Shown here: in pieces, positions 25,815 to 38,800 of the stretch
How positions within the stretch are numbered: position 1 is the first letter of the stretch
How the letters are laid out: each line of letters begins with the position of its first letter
DNA from: a virus
IMG/VR virus record: IMGVR_UViG_3300044732_000737
Span: 1-64,000 of that record
DNA: 64,000 bases
Strand: one strand, 5' to 3'
Translations under genes and position numbers: made by a program
The notes under the pieces: generated by a model
The model's input: only the letters and a program-made list of their open reading frames with translations
Told to the model about the DNA's origin: nothing
The model's database searches: none

Positions 25815-28800
25815 TAGCGTCTCCGAATAAATGCACTTAAAACAATGTTTTGAAAAGCGTAAGAACCACCATTACCAAAACCACCTGCTAATCCATAGGA
25901 ATAACCATTTAAACTTAAAGTCTGAGTACCACTTGTACTAACTGTTGCTGTTGCTCGAATAACTTTAGAAGATACCCAGCCCTCTAAAGCTGTGATAGGA
26001 CTAGTGTCACTTATGCCGCCAAGGTTTGTAATATTAGAACTCTTTGTTTCTGTAACAACAACTCCATTAAACTGAAGTTGAGCTCTTAAAACAGAAATGT
26101 AGGTGTACTCATCCCAAATATAGGGATAAAGTGTATTAACCCTAGGATCAAAGGTTGCTTCAAGTAATACCACATCTCCTGCATTAGCATAAAATGAGAT
26201 TGATGCAAAAGTATCAACGAGAGGCCCGTATACAGAACCTTGCCACCATCTATGGAAACCATTATAAGAACCATATGCGGCTGTTGTAACAGCGTTAGTA
26301 TTGATATTTCCAGTAGCAACTACATTACCATTAAGCGTCATTTGACTGCCATTATAGCTAATGTTAGTAGAACTATTACCTAAAGCAAAAGTACCAGTGC
26401 TATTTAGTATGCCACCTGATCCAGTCATTGAAGTACCAGATACAGCAGGAGAACCTCCTACTTGAAGAGAATTTGTAAATACAGTACCACTGTTGATTTT
26501 ATCAGCGGTAATCGTATTTGCAGCAATTTTACTTGCATCAATAGTTCCAGCGCCAATATTTCCAGCAGTTAATATGCCAACCTGAGCCGTACCTATAGCT
26601 GCGCCTGAAATGTATGTAGAAACATTACCGCTTGTAATTGTGTTTAGAGTAGCAAACCCACCAGCACCAAGAGTACCTAATGTTATATTACTATTTAATA
26701 TACCAGCAGGAGCATTTACTAAATCTGTTCTAACAGCGCCTAAACCACCAGCGGTAACTACGCCACCACCAGCACCATATAAAGTACCATCTGAACCAAT
26801 TGAAATAGCACTATTAGCTACCGCTGTACCATTTCCAGTTCCAATACCATTAATGGTGTTCCCTGAAACACTAATTGCAGAATTGGCAACTGCAGTGTTA
26901 TTACCAGTCCCAATACCAGTAATATTACCACCAGACACAGCTATTGCACTATTAGCAACTACTGTTCCAGTACCCGTACCAATACCTGAAAGTGCTCCAT
27001 TAACAATATTAATTTCATTATTAGCTACTACTGTTCCAGTACCTGTACCAATACCATTAATTGAGCCACTAGAAATAGTAATAGCTGAATTAGCAACTAA
27101 TGTCCCAGTACCTGTACCAATACCGCTAATAGCACCACCTGAAATAGTAATTTGGCTATTTGCAACAGCGGTGCCTGCACCAGTAGAGGTACCACGGATT
27201 ATACCTGAAGCATCTACAGATGTATTATTGGCTGCTAAGACCCAGCTACCAGAAATTTTCTGGTATAACTGGAAAATATCTGTTGCATAAAAGATATCAC
27301 CATCTGCACCAGTAGGTCTACTTGCAATTGCACCTTGTGTAAATACATTTTTAGTTGCATCTAATGCACCTGAATAACCAAGACCACTAATTGTTACTGT
27401 ACCACCCCCAGCATTATTAAGTGTACCATTACTACTTAAGCTGATATTACTATTTAATATTCCAGCAGGAGCATTGCCTAGGCTAGTCTGTACTGCGTTA
27501 ATACCAGTAGCTGTGACTCCACCTGATGCAACAGGTCCACCAGAAACACTTAATGTGCCATTAGAATTGAGAGTTAATCCGATATTATTGTTTAAGATGC
27601 CAGCAGGAGCATTACCTAAGCTAGTTTGTACTGCGTTAATACCAGTAGCTGTAACTGTACCTCCACCTGCCCCAGACAAAGTACCATTTGATGCAATAGA
27701 TATATTACTATTTAACCATCCTGATGAAGCTGTAATTCTTGAAAAGTCAAGATTAGTCCCTGATCCAAAGATCACATTACCTGAAGCATCTTTAATTGTA
27801 AGTCCACGAGTATCAATGTTACTTGGTACTACAACTTGCCCATTAAGTGTTATAACACTACCGTTATAAGTAATATTATTATTAGTATTACCAACGGCAA
27901 ACTGACCATTTGAGTACACAACTGCACCTGCACCAGTCATTGTTGTACCGCTAATTTCAGCTGTACTAGATTTGATTGTACCAGATACTGTTAGATTACC
28001 TGTATTAGTTGTGATAGCTGATAGGCTACCTACTTTTAAAGCGGACAAATAAGGTACATTCCAAATAGTGTTATTTGTTACTGGATCATAAACACCATCA
28101 GATTGATAAACAGATTCACCCGCACTAATAACTGGAGGAGTAGCTTGCCATACTGTATCTGCACCCCATGATCCATTTGCAGGATACGAATTAATACCAG
28201 AGGTAGTAATGGTAGAGGGTGTAGAAGCCAAAGAAGTTAATGTTGTTTTACTATAACAAATTCTAGCAGAGGCACCTTGTTGTCCAGGAGAACCAGGAGA
28301 ACCGTTAGTGCCATTTGTACCAGCATAACTTATAGCAACTATACTGGCGTTAGTCCAGTTAATTTGAGTACTTGTAGTAGTTGCACTATCGGATATATTT
28401 ACACTTGCAGCCCATAAGGTAAATCCTGGACTAGGCGGATTCTGAATTGTTGAATTCCAATCCGTAGGTACATTATTAAATGAAGATGTTGCCCAAGTAT
28501 AAGTAGATGATCCTACTGGCCCTGCAGGTAAAGAGGCTGCCCAGCGATAAACTGTAGGTCTAGCTACTTGTAGTCCAGGAAGTCCTGTTGCACCATTTGA
28601 TGTAATTGATGCTATAGTAACTCCACTTGACCAGTCTACAACGGTATCAACTGTGCCTCCAGCAGCTGTGATTGACTTTGTAGCAGTCCAAAGTTGAATG
28701 CCTGAAGTTCCTGGATTTGTAGAAATATAAGTCAGCCAGTTATTACCTCCCGCATAAGCGGAATTTGTTCCTGTAGTCCAATTATACGCAGAAATATTAT

Positions 28801-31636
28801 TTGGGTTTCCGGGTTGAGTTGGAGACCATTGGTATAGTGTAGCTGTTGCATATTTAGCTCCAGGATCTCCTGGGTCTCCTTTAACTCCAATTCCAGTTGC
28901 ACCAGTTATTGCCTTTGATAAAGAAATTTCCTTTGAAAGAATAATGTTATCAATACCTAGAGTTAAATAAATAGTTGCATATTGATCATTAATTGCAGTT
29001 ATAGTAACTACGCCTTGAGAAATAGTAGCATTACAACCTACTGGATTAATTGAGTATGAAATTTCTGCTGGAGGCACTACATTTAAACCTCTGTAAAGAT
29101 ACATCTCTACAGTTTTAGGTAGTTGACCAGCTAAGGGAACTCCATCTTTATTACAAGTAAAGGTTAACGAATCATTTGATAAAACTATTGCATAAGGTAA
29201 GGCATCTTCTGCAGGTATTAAATTTGTCAACGCAGTTGTTGCCATGTTAGATAATCTACCTGCCTTGGACAACGCCCTTACACCAAAAATTGTTTTACTT
29301 ATTCTTAGTGCTGGAAGATTAAAGGTAGTATCTGTAGTTCTACCTAGCTCAGTCCATATAATTTGGTTGTTTACATCTATATTGCCTGGAATATAATAGT
29401 AGGTAATATAAGAGTCTAATGCACTTGTATCTACGCCAGTCCAAGATAATCGACCTGAAGAGTTTAAGATTTCAGTGTCTTGTTGTGTATAGGATAAGTT
29501 AGTAGGAGTGCCAAATACAAAGTTGTAAATGTTAGGTGTTTTGATATATTCGTTATCGTTAACATTCCATGCCAACTGCGTAGAGTCAAACCTAGTAGCA
29601 TTAACTTCACAAACACCTTCTTCAGTAATCTTTACTTCATTTACTCGTAAATAAAGATCAGTACCTACTCCTAGATTTAGAGTAGTACTATTTAGCTTTA
29701 TAAAGTCACCTGGCTCTAAAAATTTGTCTTTGATTACATATTTAAATTGTATACCAAACGCACTACGGCTAACACGAACTAATTCTTCAGCCTTAGCTAG
29801 TGCATGGTAGTAGTCTGTAACACCATCAGCAAAGATATCTGTCTCTAATTCTAATCCGTTATCCTCGGCTTTCATTGCATTGTAGATAGCCGCATCATTA
29901 ACAATAGTCAAAAAGCTAGTATAGTTTTCAGATCTAGTAGTCCAAAAGATAAATGCACCTTTACTGATTTTAACGGCAACACCTTTAGAGCCAACGTTAT
30001 CATCAGTACCTTGTACTCGAATACGATACTCTGTATTTGCAGTTAAAGCAAAACTACCCGTCTTAGTAGTATTAAAATTTCCATGACTATCAGAGTAAAC
30101 TGGAGTACCATTAGCAGTAGTTACTGTAATTGTACAATTATTATCCGCTGTAAATTCAATATTAAAAGTCCCAGTTTCTTTTACAAAGAACTTCCATGTT
30201 TGGTCAAAGGAAGAACCCGAACCCGACCATACCGCATATTTCTTAAGAAGATTACCACCTGCATTATCAGGCCAACCTTTGTCTTCTGCTACTGGATATT
30301 TAAATCCACCAATACCTCTTAGAGATGTACCTGAAACTTTTGGAGGCCAAGATACTGTATCTTCTTTGAAGTTTTCGGATTCATTGTGGAACCTTACAGT
30401 ACATTGATTTAGTCTCTCACTAGAGCTTGGCCAATTAATATTGACTGTGTTATCTAAGATTAAATCAGAATCTGTTAAGTTTGCAGCAATAGTTATTGCT
30501 TCATTATTTGCAGGATATTGCAAATTAAGTTTATATTTTCCACCTGACCATACCAATCTGGCATCACCCATTGTAGAAAGAATAATCTCTACATTTTCTC
30601 TTAATGGCTTTTGAGTATCAATAATTGCATTACACTCGTATAACCTTACATCTCTAGAAGCAGCTAATGGGGTTATTCCTTCTGCTCCAGAGCTACCATC
30701 TGTAGGGAAATAAACCTTACCACCAACAAGCGCATCCTGTAATACTACTTGATCGCAAATTACTTTTGCATTGTAAAAAGATTCTAAGTCTATCAAAGAG
30801 ATATCCATACCCTTGCCAGAGGTTTTATCTAGTAAATAGTCTAGTAAACACAAAGCAGAATTGTTAGAATAATTTAGTGTCGGTGTTAAAGCGTAAGTAT
30901 AATTATCTACTGTACCTGACCTAATAATATTCTTTATCTTTTTACCTTCAATAAAAAACTGTAGCATAGGTACGCCATTAAATGCAGGATTATCCCTATC
31001 TAATTTTACTACAACAGAAGCGTATGCAATACCTACAGTATTTTTTACTTGTGTAAATACAGAATTAACTCTTTCAGGATTATTAGCCGACATTACACTA
31101 TCTGCAATGGCAGAATCACCGTAGTGTAAATCAATACGAGTTCCCGAATTTAGTTTAGTCTCTGTATAAATATTTGGGTTTTCAGCATCTCCACTATCGT
31201 ACGTGGTAGTAGCAGATGAATTTAAGTCCGGATCATCAGAATAGCGGGACTCATCATAGACAACATCATACACATTGCTAATTGGACCCTGACATAAGGC
31301 CTGTTGGAAAAACAAAAATTCATTGTTCTTTCCATTTATATTGTTATTAAATCCAGGATTAGTAATTACTTTATCGCTATTAGGTGTTGTATATACATAA
31401 TTGCTAGCTACATTATGGTAGGATCTAACCCCACCTACCTTTGCTCTTCCGTAAACAATAGGTAAGGTGACACCCTCTCCTTCCACTACAAGCTCATAAC
31501 CTTTTCTTGCTTCTGCAGCTGCTTGGGCTGCTTTCTTCATTTTTCTAGCTTGAACAATTTGATATGAGATTGATGCAATTGTAATCCATGTGCTTACTGT
31601 TAAACTAAAAATTTTGTAAGCTAATATCTCTGCCAT
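25814..31636 (-). CDS. Tail tip / host-specificity protein (gpJ-like, 1940 residues)
   Basis: The start at 31636 (MAEILAYKIFS) follows GGGGGAAGG and overlaps the preceding stop as TAATG. Order along the protein: an N-terminal hydrophobic segment, a central gpJ-type baseplate-hub region (about 40-750, with QALCQGPISNVYDVVYDES and FLEPGDFIKL), a fibronectin-like part, a collagen-like GDPGDPGAK stretch, two copies of a Trp-rich module of about 90 residues, DUF1983-like coiled-coil units (ISGTTMTGAGAVVYSNGQFA type, twice) and seven GIGTGTGT-x-VAN-x-AI repeats. It ends FIRRR. It forms the tip that meets the host receptor. Confidence 0.88.
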   Translation of the reverse strand: MAEILAYKIFSLTVSTWITIASISYQIVQARKMKKAAQAAAEARKGYELVVEGEGVTLPIVYGRAKVGGVRSYHNVASNYVYTTPNSDKVITNPGFNNNINGKNNEFLFFQQALCQGPISNVYDVVYDESRYSDDPDLNSSATTTYDSGDAENPNIYTETKLNSGTRIDLHYGDSAIADSVMSANNPERVNSVFTQVKNTVGIAYASVVVKLDRDNPAFNGVPMLQFFIEGKKIKNIIRSGTVDNYTYALTPTLNYSNNSALCLLDYLLDKTSGKGMDISLIDLESFYNAKVICDQVVLQDALVGGKVYFPTDGSSGAEGITPLAASRDVRLYECNAIIDTQKPLRENVEIILSTMGDARLVWSGGKYKLNLQYPANNEAITIAANLTDSDLILDNTVNINWPSSSERLNQCTVRFHNESENFKEDTVSWPPKVSGTSLRGIGGFKYPVAEDKGWPDNAGGNLLKKYAVWSGSGSSFDQTWKFFVKETGTFNIEFTADNNCTITVTTANGTPVYSDSHGNFNTTKTGSFALTANTEYRIRVQGTDDNVGSKGVAVKISKGAFIFWTTRSENYTSFLTIVNDAAIYNAMKAEDNGLELETDIFADGVTDYYHALAKAEELVRVSRSAFGIQFKYVIKDKFLEPGDFIKLNSTTLNLGVGTDLYLRVNEVKITEEGVCEVNATRFDSTQLAWNVNDNEYIKTPNIYNFVFGTPTNLSYTQQDTEILNSSGRLSWTGVDTSALDSYITYYYIPGNIDVNNQIIWTELGRTTDTTFNLPALRISKTIFGVRALSKAGRLSNMATTALTNLIPAEDALPYAIVLSNDSLTFTCNKDGVPLAGQLPKTVEMYLYRGLNVVPPAEISYSINPVGCNATISQGVVTITAINDQYATIYLTLGIDNIILSKEISLSKAITGATGIGVKGDPGDPGAKYATATLYQWSPTQPGNPNNISAYNWTTGTNSAYAGGNNWLTYISTNPGTSGIQLWTATKSITAAGGTVDTVVDWSSGVTIASITSNGATGLPGLQVARPTVYRWAASLPAGPVGSSTYTWATSSFNNVPTDWNSTIQNPPSPGFTLWAASVNISDSATTTSTQINWTNASIVAISYAGTNGTNGSPGSPGQQGASARICYSKTTLTSLASTPSTITTSGINSYPANGSWGADTVWQATPPVISAGESVYQSDGVYDPVTNNTIWNVPYLSALKVGSLSAITTNTGNLTVSGTIKSSTAEISGTTMTGAGAVVYSNGQFAVGNTNNNITYNGSVITLNGQVVVPSNIDTRGLTIKDASGNVIFGSGTNLDFSRITASSGWLNSNISIASNGTLSGAGGGTVTATGINAVQTSLGNAPAGILNNNIGLTLNSNGTLSVSGGPVASGGVTATGINAVQTSLGNAPAGILNSNISLSSNGTLNNAGGGTVTISGLGYSGALDATKNVFTQGAIASRPTGADGDIFYATDIFQLYQKISGSWVLAANNTSVDASGIIRGTSTGAGTAVANSQITISGGAISGIGTGTGTLVANSAITISSGSINGIGTGTGTVVANNEINIVNGALSGIGTGTGTVVANSAIAVSGGNITGIGTGNNTAVANSAISVSGNTINGIGTGNGTAVANSAISIGSDGTLYGAGGGVVTAGGLGAVRTDLVNAPAGILNSNITLGTLGAGGFATLNTITSGNVSTYISGAAIGTAQVGILTAGNIGAGTIDASKIAANTITADKINSGTVFTNSLQVGGSPAVSGTSMTGSGGILNSTGTFALGNSSTNISYNGSQMTLNGNVVATGNINTNAVTTAAYGSYNGFHRWWQGSVYGPLVDTFASISFYANAGDVVLLEATFDPRVNTLYPYIWDEYTYISVLRAQLQFNGVVVTETKSSNITNLGGISDTSPITALEGWVSSKVIRATATVSTSGTQTLSLNGYSYGLAGGFGNGGSYAFQNIVLSAFIRRR

Positions 31637-32232
31637 TATACCTTCCCCCATTTAAGTTGTAAAACTCCTGAGCCTTCATAAATTTGGTCAAAGGCAGTAT
31701 CCGAGGAATCTCTAGATGCAGATGCATCCTTTGTTGTATAAAAAGGTTTAGTCATATCCAAATCATTCATTGGGCTTGAACAGCCAATATTTAAAAGGAC
31801 TTCACCTGTTTCTGCAGTATTTATACTATAGTCTGTAGAGTCAATTGCTCCACGATAAATTGTAATGATATTTGAAATATCTGTCTCTACTTGTTTAGTA
31901 GTTTGATTTACAAAGCCTAATTTTACATCTACGATTTTCCCTATTAAACCAGAATCAATAGTTGCGCCAAATGTAAAATTTGGATCTGCAAAACTAATTT
32001 TAAATAGTTCTCTATCTACAGTAGATGATAGCTTAGGTGTATCAATTCTAACAATCTTACCATCACCTAAATAGGTTGCAATTGGTGTTACACCATTATA
32101 AATTGTTAGCTCTCTAAAGTAAGTAGAGGTCTTATAAGAATTAGTAGGAGATAACACTACCTCTACTAAATAAAAAGCCTCTATTACTGGTTGTGCCAAT
32201 ATATCTTGGACTGTTTGACTGAATTTTATCAT
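31636..32232 (-). CDS. Tail hub / baseplate protein
   Basis: A 198-residue protein, MIKFSQTVQDILAQPVIEAFYLVEV... . It resembles DUF2163-type tail proteins found between the distal tail protein and gpJ (LVEVVLSPTNSYKTSTYFREL, then GLIGKIVDVKLGFVN and IITIYRGAIDSTDY). It overlaps its neighbours by ATGA and TAATG. Assignment rests mainly on position and pattern. Confidence 0.7.
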   Translation of the reverse strand: MIKFSQTVQDILAQPVIEAFYLVEVVLSPTNSYKTSTYFRELTIYNGVTPIATYLGDGKIVRIDTPKLSSTVDRELFKISFADPNFTFGATIDSGLIGKIVDVKLGFVNQTTKQVETDISNIITIYRGAIDSTDYSINTAETGEVLLNIGCSSPMNDLDMTKPFYTTKDASASRDSSDTAFDQIYEGSGVLQLKWGKV

Positions 32233-32819
32233 AATTTTTCTAATAACCTTATCTGTCCTGTATCCATTAAGATACCATCACTATAAACCATTCCTGTGAC
32301 TACATCTGTATCATATAAACATTCCATCTGAACATTATCTCCATAAGTCATAGTTCCTGCTACATTTGAAACAAGAGGAGGAAATATCGTTAATACTCCA
32401 TTACCTGTTAAATTAGCAGTAGTCATATAAACTTTAGAATGATTTGAAAACTTTACAAATGTACCTTTAGGTAATAAATTAAAGAGTCCAGTTGAAATAA
32501 CAACTTGACTTTGACCAGCTACCCCTGAAACTGTAGGGATTCCAACAGCTGTTCTAGCTTTAACAACTCCATAGTTTTGGGGTACAATTACTGTCACTGT
32601 TTCAGAATAACCCTTAGTCACTAAATTAACCATTAGGTCTTGAGCATCAGTCGTAAGAGGCTCAAGGCCAGCGTCGATTTCCCAACGTTGAGCACTCCTA
32701 CGGCTAATAAATCGTTTTAGTGATAGGGTATCTGAAACGAAGACTGGCTGATTGCTTTTGATTGTTAGCGGTGCTGTGAATCTTGCAATCACCTCTCCAT
32801 TGTCATAGATACCATACAT
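32229..32819 (-). CDS. Minor tail / distal tail protein
   Basis: A 196-residue beta-rich protein, MYGIYDNGEVIARFTAPLTI... , first gene after the tape measure. In siphovirus gene order this slot holds the distal tail protein that caps the tube. The motif RRSAQRWEIDAGLEPLTTDAQ is typical of such proteins in related phages. No catalytic motif. Confidence 0.65.
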   Translation of the reverse strand: MYGIYDNGEVIARFTAPLTIKSNQPVFVSDTLSLKRFISRRSAQRWEIDAGLEPLTTDAQDLMVNLVTKGYSETVTVIVPQNYGVVKARTAVGIPTVSGVAGQSQVVISTGLFNLLPKGTFVKFSNHSKVYMTTANLTGNGVLTIFPPLVSNVAGTMTYGDNVQMECLYDTDVVTGMVYSDGILMDTGQIRLLEKL

Positions 32820-32823
32820 AATT

Positions 32824-35800
32824 TTACCTTAATCCTTTCTCTCTATTGTGGGAGTTAACCCCCTCAGCAATAGATGGGAGCATTCTATAAATTTCCGATT
32901 TTGTTTGACGACTAATATCGCCTGTAATATTTAGATTAATTACTTGTTGATTTTGATTAGACATTGCAGAAGCAACTCTAGCTTGTTGGGCCTCATTTAG
33001 GATAACTTCACCTGCATGAGCAAGTACTGGAGTAGCACTACCCATGTTGCCAGGAATAACACCACCAGCAGCAAATCCAGGCAAGAAACTAAAGAAAGAG
33101 CTAAGACCAGAGAATCCTTTACTAAAGAAATCTCCAATACCACTTCCAAAGACCTTCAGTTTATCTGCGAATCCACCTAGTATACCATCTTTATTACCTA
33201 TCAGACCTTCAAGTCCTTGAGTAATTTTTACATACATTGGTTTTGCTTCAGAAGAGCCTAGCTCTCCAAATATACTTGTACCTAAAGATTGACCTAAGCT
33301 TTTACTAATATCCCTAAATAAAAAGTCACCTATTTGATTAGAAAAGTTATCTATAACCGTGTTACTAAAAGCGTCAAAGAATGCTTTACCGGCATTATCC
33401 TTGCCTTTCAAAATGTCAGAGATTAAAGTCTTTCCTTGACCCAAGAAAGCTTGTTGTAATGATTGTTGACGAGATCTTTCGTCAGTAATTTGTCTTTCTT
33501 GTTCAATTAAAACAGCTCTTCTAGCAATTAGTCCTTGTAAAGTTTCACCTTCAAGTAATTGATTGTTACTAATTTTCTCGTTTAGTTTGTCTAATTCAAT
33601 TCTATCTTTAATTAGCTTATTCTTTTTAGCCTCATCAAGACCTAAAATAACGGTAAGATCTAACCCAAGTAATGCAGCTTGTTTGCCTAAAGTATTCGCA
33701 GTAAGTAGTTCTTTTCTTTGTCTTTCAAGATTCTTCTTACGTTGTTCTGCCCTAGCCCTCTCATCTAGATTAGCCTGAGTAGCCCCTTTAGTTTGCAAGT
33801 TCTTGATCTTCTCTTCTTCGTCAATTATCTTCTTAGTCAATGCAAGGATATTTTCTCTTGTTTTTGCATCATAAGATAAATAATCAGCTAAATCAATATT
33901 TAAAGAGGCTAATGCGTCTTTTAATGATAACCCTAGTAATTTACTTGCTTCCTCTGTTTTGGCTTTAATTGTTGCTTTATTCTTAGAGAAATCAAGTAAG
34001 TTAGCCAATAAAGATTTGCTTGGATCATATTTTTGATCTAATGCAGTTTCAATATCTTTAGATATTGCAGTAATTTTACCTATAGTTTCTGCAGAAAGTT
34101 CTCCAAAAGATTTATCTAATAAATCAGGAGAAAACCTAAATAATTCCGTAAATGTATTGTTTAAAGTTTTAGGGCTAACTTTATCATCAAATTCTTTAAT
34201 CTGTTTATCTAAAGTTTCTTTAAATTCTCCAGCCTTAACTAAATCAAGTGGTAACCCAGTTTTACTTTTTGGTAAGCTATTAATATTACTAATAGTAATA
34301 CCAATTTTAGTTAGATCATTAATTACTTCAGTTAAAGGTATTTTAGATTTAATTACATCATCTATCTTTGATTTGACATTTGATTTATTAAGCTGATCTT
34401 CTAAATTCTCTAAGGCAGTCTTTTCTTTCTCTTTTGGCTTAGGTGTAAAACCTTCACGAATTTTTCTAATTTCCTCGGTTACTACCTTACCCCTAGCAGC
34501 AATTTGTTTTCTAACTTTATCTAAATCACCTCTACCCCCTACTGTTGTATTTTCAATTTGTGAGGCTTGTAGTTGTAATTGATTAGCTTCAGTTATTAAG
34601 CTTACTAATTTTTGTTGATCCTTAAGCGGAGCAGAGTAAATTTTACTAAAATCAGATAATGCATTAAAGTTAAGATTAAGCAATGCATCCGCAAATCCAC
34701 TAGAAGCTGCCTTTGCTTGGTTTAATTGGTAAGTAATACCTACAGTCTCTAGTCTAATTCTTTGAGCTAAACTTTCTGCTTTCTTAAAATCTTCACCTAT
34801 TCTTGCTGCTTCTAATTCTTTAGTTAATACACCAACATTTCTAATTCTATCGTATAATGCCGTAAATTGGCGCTCACCTAAGTTTAACAAGTCAACCCAA
34901 TTAACACCAGAAATATTTGCAGTTTTTAATGCTGTTTCTATTTGATACTTAATAGTATCAGAAGCACCTTTTTCTAACTGTAATGAGACATCAATTTTTA
35001 TATCAGAAATTGCTGCATTTATATTTGAGGCTTCAGTTGCATCTTTGGTCTTAAGTAGCTGGGCTTGTAACTGTTTTAGCTTCTCAACTTTATCTTTTAG
35101 TCCAGGAAGATCTTCAACATTAAACACACCGTTTGCATCGTAGGATATTTTTAGAGCATCTAAATTTTCTTTAAGATTTTTAATGTCCCCTTGAAATACT
35201 GTAACTTCAATATTACGAACTTTAACATCTCTAGCACGAGTAGCAACTGCAGCATAATCTTTTACAGCCTTTTCTAATTCTTCTTTTGCCTGTTGGATAT
35301 CTGCTCTCTGTTGAGCCCTTTCTTCAGGAGAAAGAAAGAATCCACGGAATCCTTCTGCATTACGAAGATTTTTGAGTGCCTCATCTCTTGCTTGCGCTGT
35401 TTTATTAATAGAAGCAACAAGTTGTTGTCTTTCTTCTCCTAACAAATCCCCTTTACCAATATCCGCAAATTCTTGAAATGCAAAATCAATTAATGCTGCT
35501 GAGTCAATAATGTCTTGACCTAAATAAGATACATCTGTCCTAATACTATTAGTTAACCTTTTGCTCCAATCACTAAAAATTTCAGCTGATTGATCTCCAT
35601 TTAAAATTAAACCTATTCTTTGACCAAAGTTAGTAAAGAATCCATAAGCAATGTTTGCATCAAATAGTTCATTGAATGGAAATGCAAAGAAGTTATAGAG
35701 CGCATCTAAAGGATAAGCAACCACTCTAGCTAATGCAGAAGTAGCAACCTGACTTACCTCAGCAGCTAATTTTAATATAGACTTCTCAACTTTTGCAGGT

Positions 35801-38800
35801 TCTGCTTTAAAGTTTAAAGTAGCAATTCTAGCATCAAAGGCAATATCTTGCCCTTGGGTTTTGCTAACTCTTTCACTAAACTTTTCATATCTATTTAATA
35901 AAGTTTCTATTTGCTTTGTTGTCTTCTCTGAAACTTCACCAAGCTCTTTTGATTCTTCTTTAGCTGCGCCTATAGATTTTTCTATAGCTTTTGACAAACT
36001 AGTAAACTCACTTACATCTTTTGGATTAATGTATTTTAAAGAAATTTGATCAGAAGAATTATTAAACTTAGTTGATAACTCAGGATTAATTTGTTTTAGG
36101 TTATTAGAAATATTAGTTGCACGTTTGCTAAACTTTTCAAACTGGCTAAATTCTTGAATAGCTCTTGGTATTGCTTCCTTTATACCTGTAGTAAACTCAA
36201 TCAAGGTGTTAGTTGTTTTTCTTAAACCATCACTAAACTTTTCTGTGAATGTGTCCCCATCACCAATAGTATAAATTAAAGCTCCAAATAAAGTAATAAC
36301 CCCAGTTGCTGCTGCTGCAGTACCTGTTAAAATAGGTATGAGTCTAGCTAACCAAGATACTTTATTCGAAGGGCCCATTAGAGCTGCATCTTTTAATAAT
36401 CCAAATTGTTTTAACACAAACTCAAAAGCCTTTGAGACGCCTGCACGAACAGAAGAACTACTTAGTAAAAACCATCCTAGTAAACCGCCTTCTAAAGCAT
36501 AATTAGATACTGTAGCAGCAATGTCCATTACTCCAGCTTTTGCTTCAGTAGTAAATAAAGTAATTAATGCACTTAATGCGATTACTGTACCTGCTTTACC
36601 GAATAATATTTTTCCGATTGCGCCTGTAGTTCCAAAAGTAGCGCCTAAACCCGCTAGTCCAGTAAATTTACCTTTTACAAACTCTAGGAATAAGTCTAGT
36701 TCCGCCTTTATTTTACTAGCTGCATTTAGCCCAGTAGCAGAGTTTAATATTGTATTTTTACTTACATCATTAGCTGCTTCTTTAGCAATACTACTTGCAG
36801 TGTTAACATAACTACCAAATGAATATGTTACTCCATCTGGTTTAGAACCAAGTATGAGGGCTTTTAGTAAGGAATCACCTGTCTTTGTAGCAGATGCAGC
36901 CTTATCTGCAGATTCTTTTGCTGTCTTAGTGAAATTACTAAACATATCTTTATCCATGCCAGCACCAGCCATTGAGAAGTCAGCAGCAGTAAAGCCACCT
37001 TTCATTCCTGCCTTTGGTCCAAAAATAAAATCAGATAAGGATAGTCCACCAGCTAAGAAAGATTTCTTACGTTCTTCATCAGTTACCCTCTTAATACCAG
37101 TAAACAATTTAGCAATTGTTGACTTTGCATTAGTTAGAATAGTTCCAGCAACGGTGCCATTATCAAATAATCTGGCAAACATATTTTGTAATACTGAACT
37201 ACCTGCAGTTTGTGCAGTGATCATTGCTGTAATCTTTAAAAGAATACTCCTGACAGTATCAACTAGAATTTTACCGGCTACATCTCTACCTAAAATTGCA
37301 GTAAGTAAAAGTGGTGTTGCAACAAATGCGGCCTGTACAAAGTTTACTTCTTTTGTAAATACAGAGAGCAAAGCTGTAATACCGGCTACAGCGAAAGCGA
37401 CATCAACCTTATCACCAAACACACGTTTAATAATTGATTCTTGTGTAAGTTTCTGTGTAGCGCTAGAAGATAAGATACCTCCTAATCCTTTGCTAACTTC
37501 TGAAATTTGTTTTGTAATTTGATCAAAACCAACAACTCCAAATATCATTAAAGGTAAAATCCCAGTTTCACCTAATGTTAAAAGATTTAAAATACCTTTA
37601 ATACCATTACCAATAAGACCTAAATCACCTAGGAATTCGTTAATAAAACCTGAGCTAAAGCTTATGATTGCTCCGATAATAGAAGGGATTTCTTCAACAG
37701 CACCTTTTAATAAAGTTGCAAGAGTAGAACCTAAGTTCTTACCAATTTCACCAATGATTGAAAAATCAAAAACAGAGGATAATCCATTTTCTAAAGCAGA
37801 ACCTAAATTCTTTGCTAGATTAATTCCTAATACAGCAACAAAAGTAGATAATGCTGCGGGACTAACTAAAGAGGCAATAATGCCACCAACAACGGCAGTA
37901 GACGCAACCCTAGCTGCTTTTTCTAATGAATCAGAATTAATTGATAACGTGTCTGTAATTTGTCCGCCAAAGTCACCAAAAGAAAAATCTTTCCTTGATA
38001 GGTTACTAAATAAGTTTATTACGGAAGAACTAAAAGCTTTTATTTTCCTGGTACCCTCAGATACTAATTTATCTGACCAGTCCAAAATTCCTTCTACCAT
38101 GTCTGGCCAGTAAGAACGACCAACTACTTTATCGTAAATATCGAAAAATACCGCTTTAACTTTAATTCCAAAGGCACGAATATCAAGATACACATTGTTT
38201 AAAAGTTTAGTATACTTGTCTATTCTTTTTACACTCTCCTCATAATATCCAGCGTACTGTAGCTCAATCCCAAGGTTATGCCTAGCTCGCATTCCAATAC
38301 CTGCAGCCGCCCTAACTAGAGCTGCATTACCTCTTCCAACTTGTTCAGTTGCTGATTTATAAAAACCAGATAAAGAGGAAAATAAATTTGAGGAAAAAGA
38401 AGAACTTAAAGCATCTTTAAATTTAATACCAAAAGTAATAAATAGTCTTAATGTGTCATCAAGTAAAGTTATAATTGAGTTTTTAACTGCCTTTGTAGAT
38501 ACTTGAAACCCTGTTGCAAATTTGTTTATGTTTAAAAGTCCAATTGATGAAACCATTAGCACTAAACTATTTGTAACACTTACAGCAAACTTCTCGGTGT
38601 ATGCGGAAAATCCAGAAAGGCTAAAGATAAATCGGCCAATAGTATTTGACACGTTACCTAATACACCTCCAAATGACCTTCCTAATTCAATTAAATATGA
38701 ACCAACAGATTGTGTTGCTAACTGGAAAGCAATAATAAATTTTTGGAAAATGACTGCGCCTAGTCTGTCAAAGAGTCTTATTATTTCAGATACATAATCT

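Noticed and set aside
25806-25826. GGAGACGCTAATG resembling the phage promoter core
   Set aside because: It is the Arg-Arg-stop end of the tail tip gene joined to the next ATG, lacks the ACCAGG half and the AAAGAGAG start.
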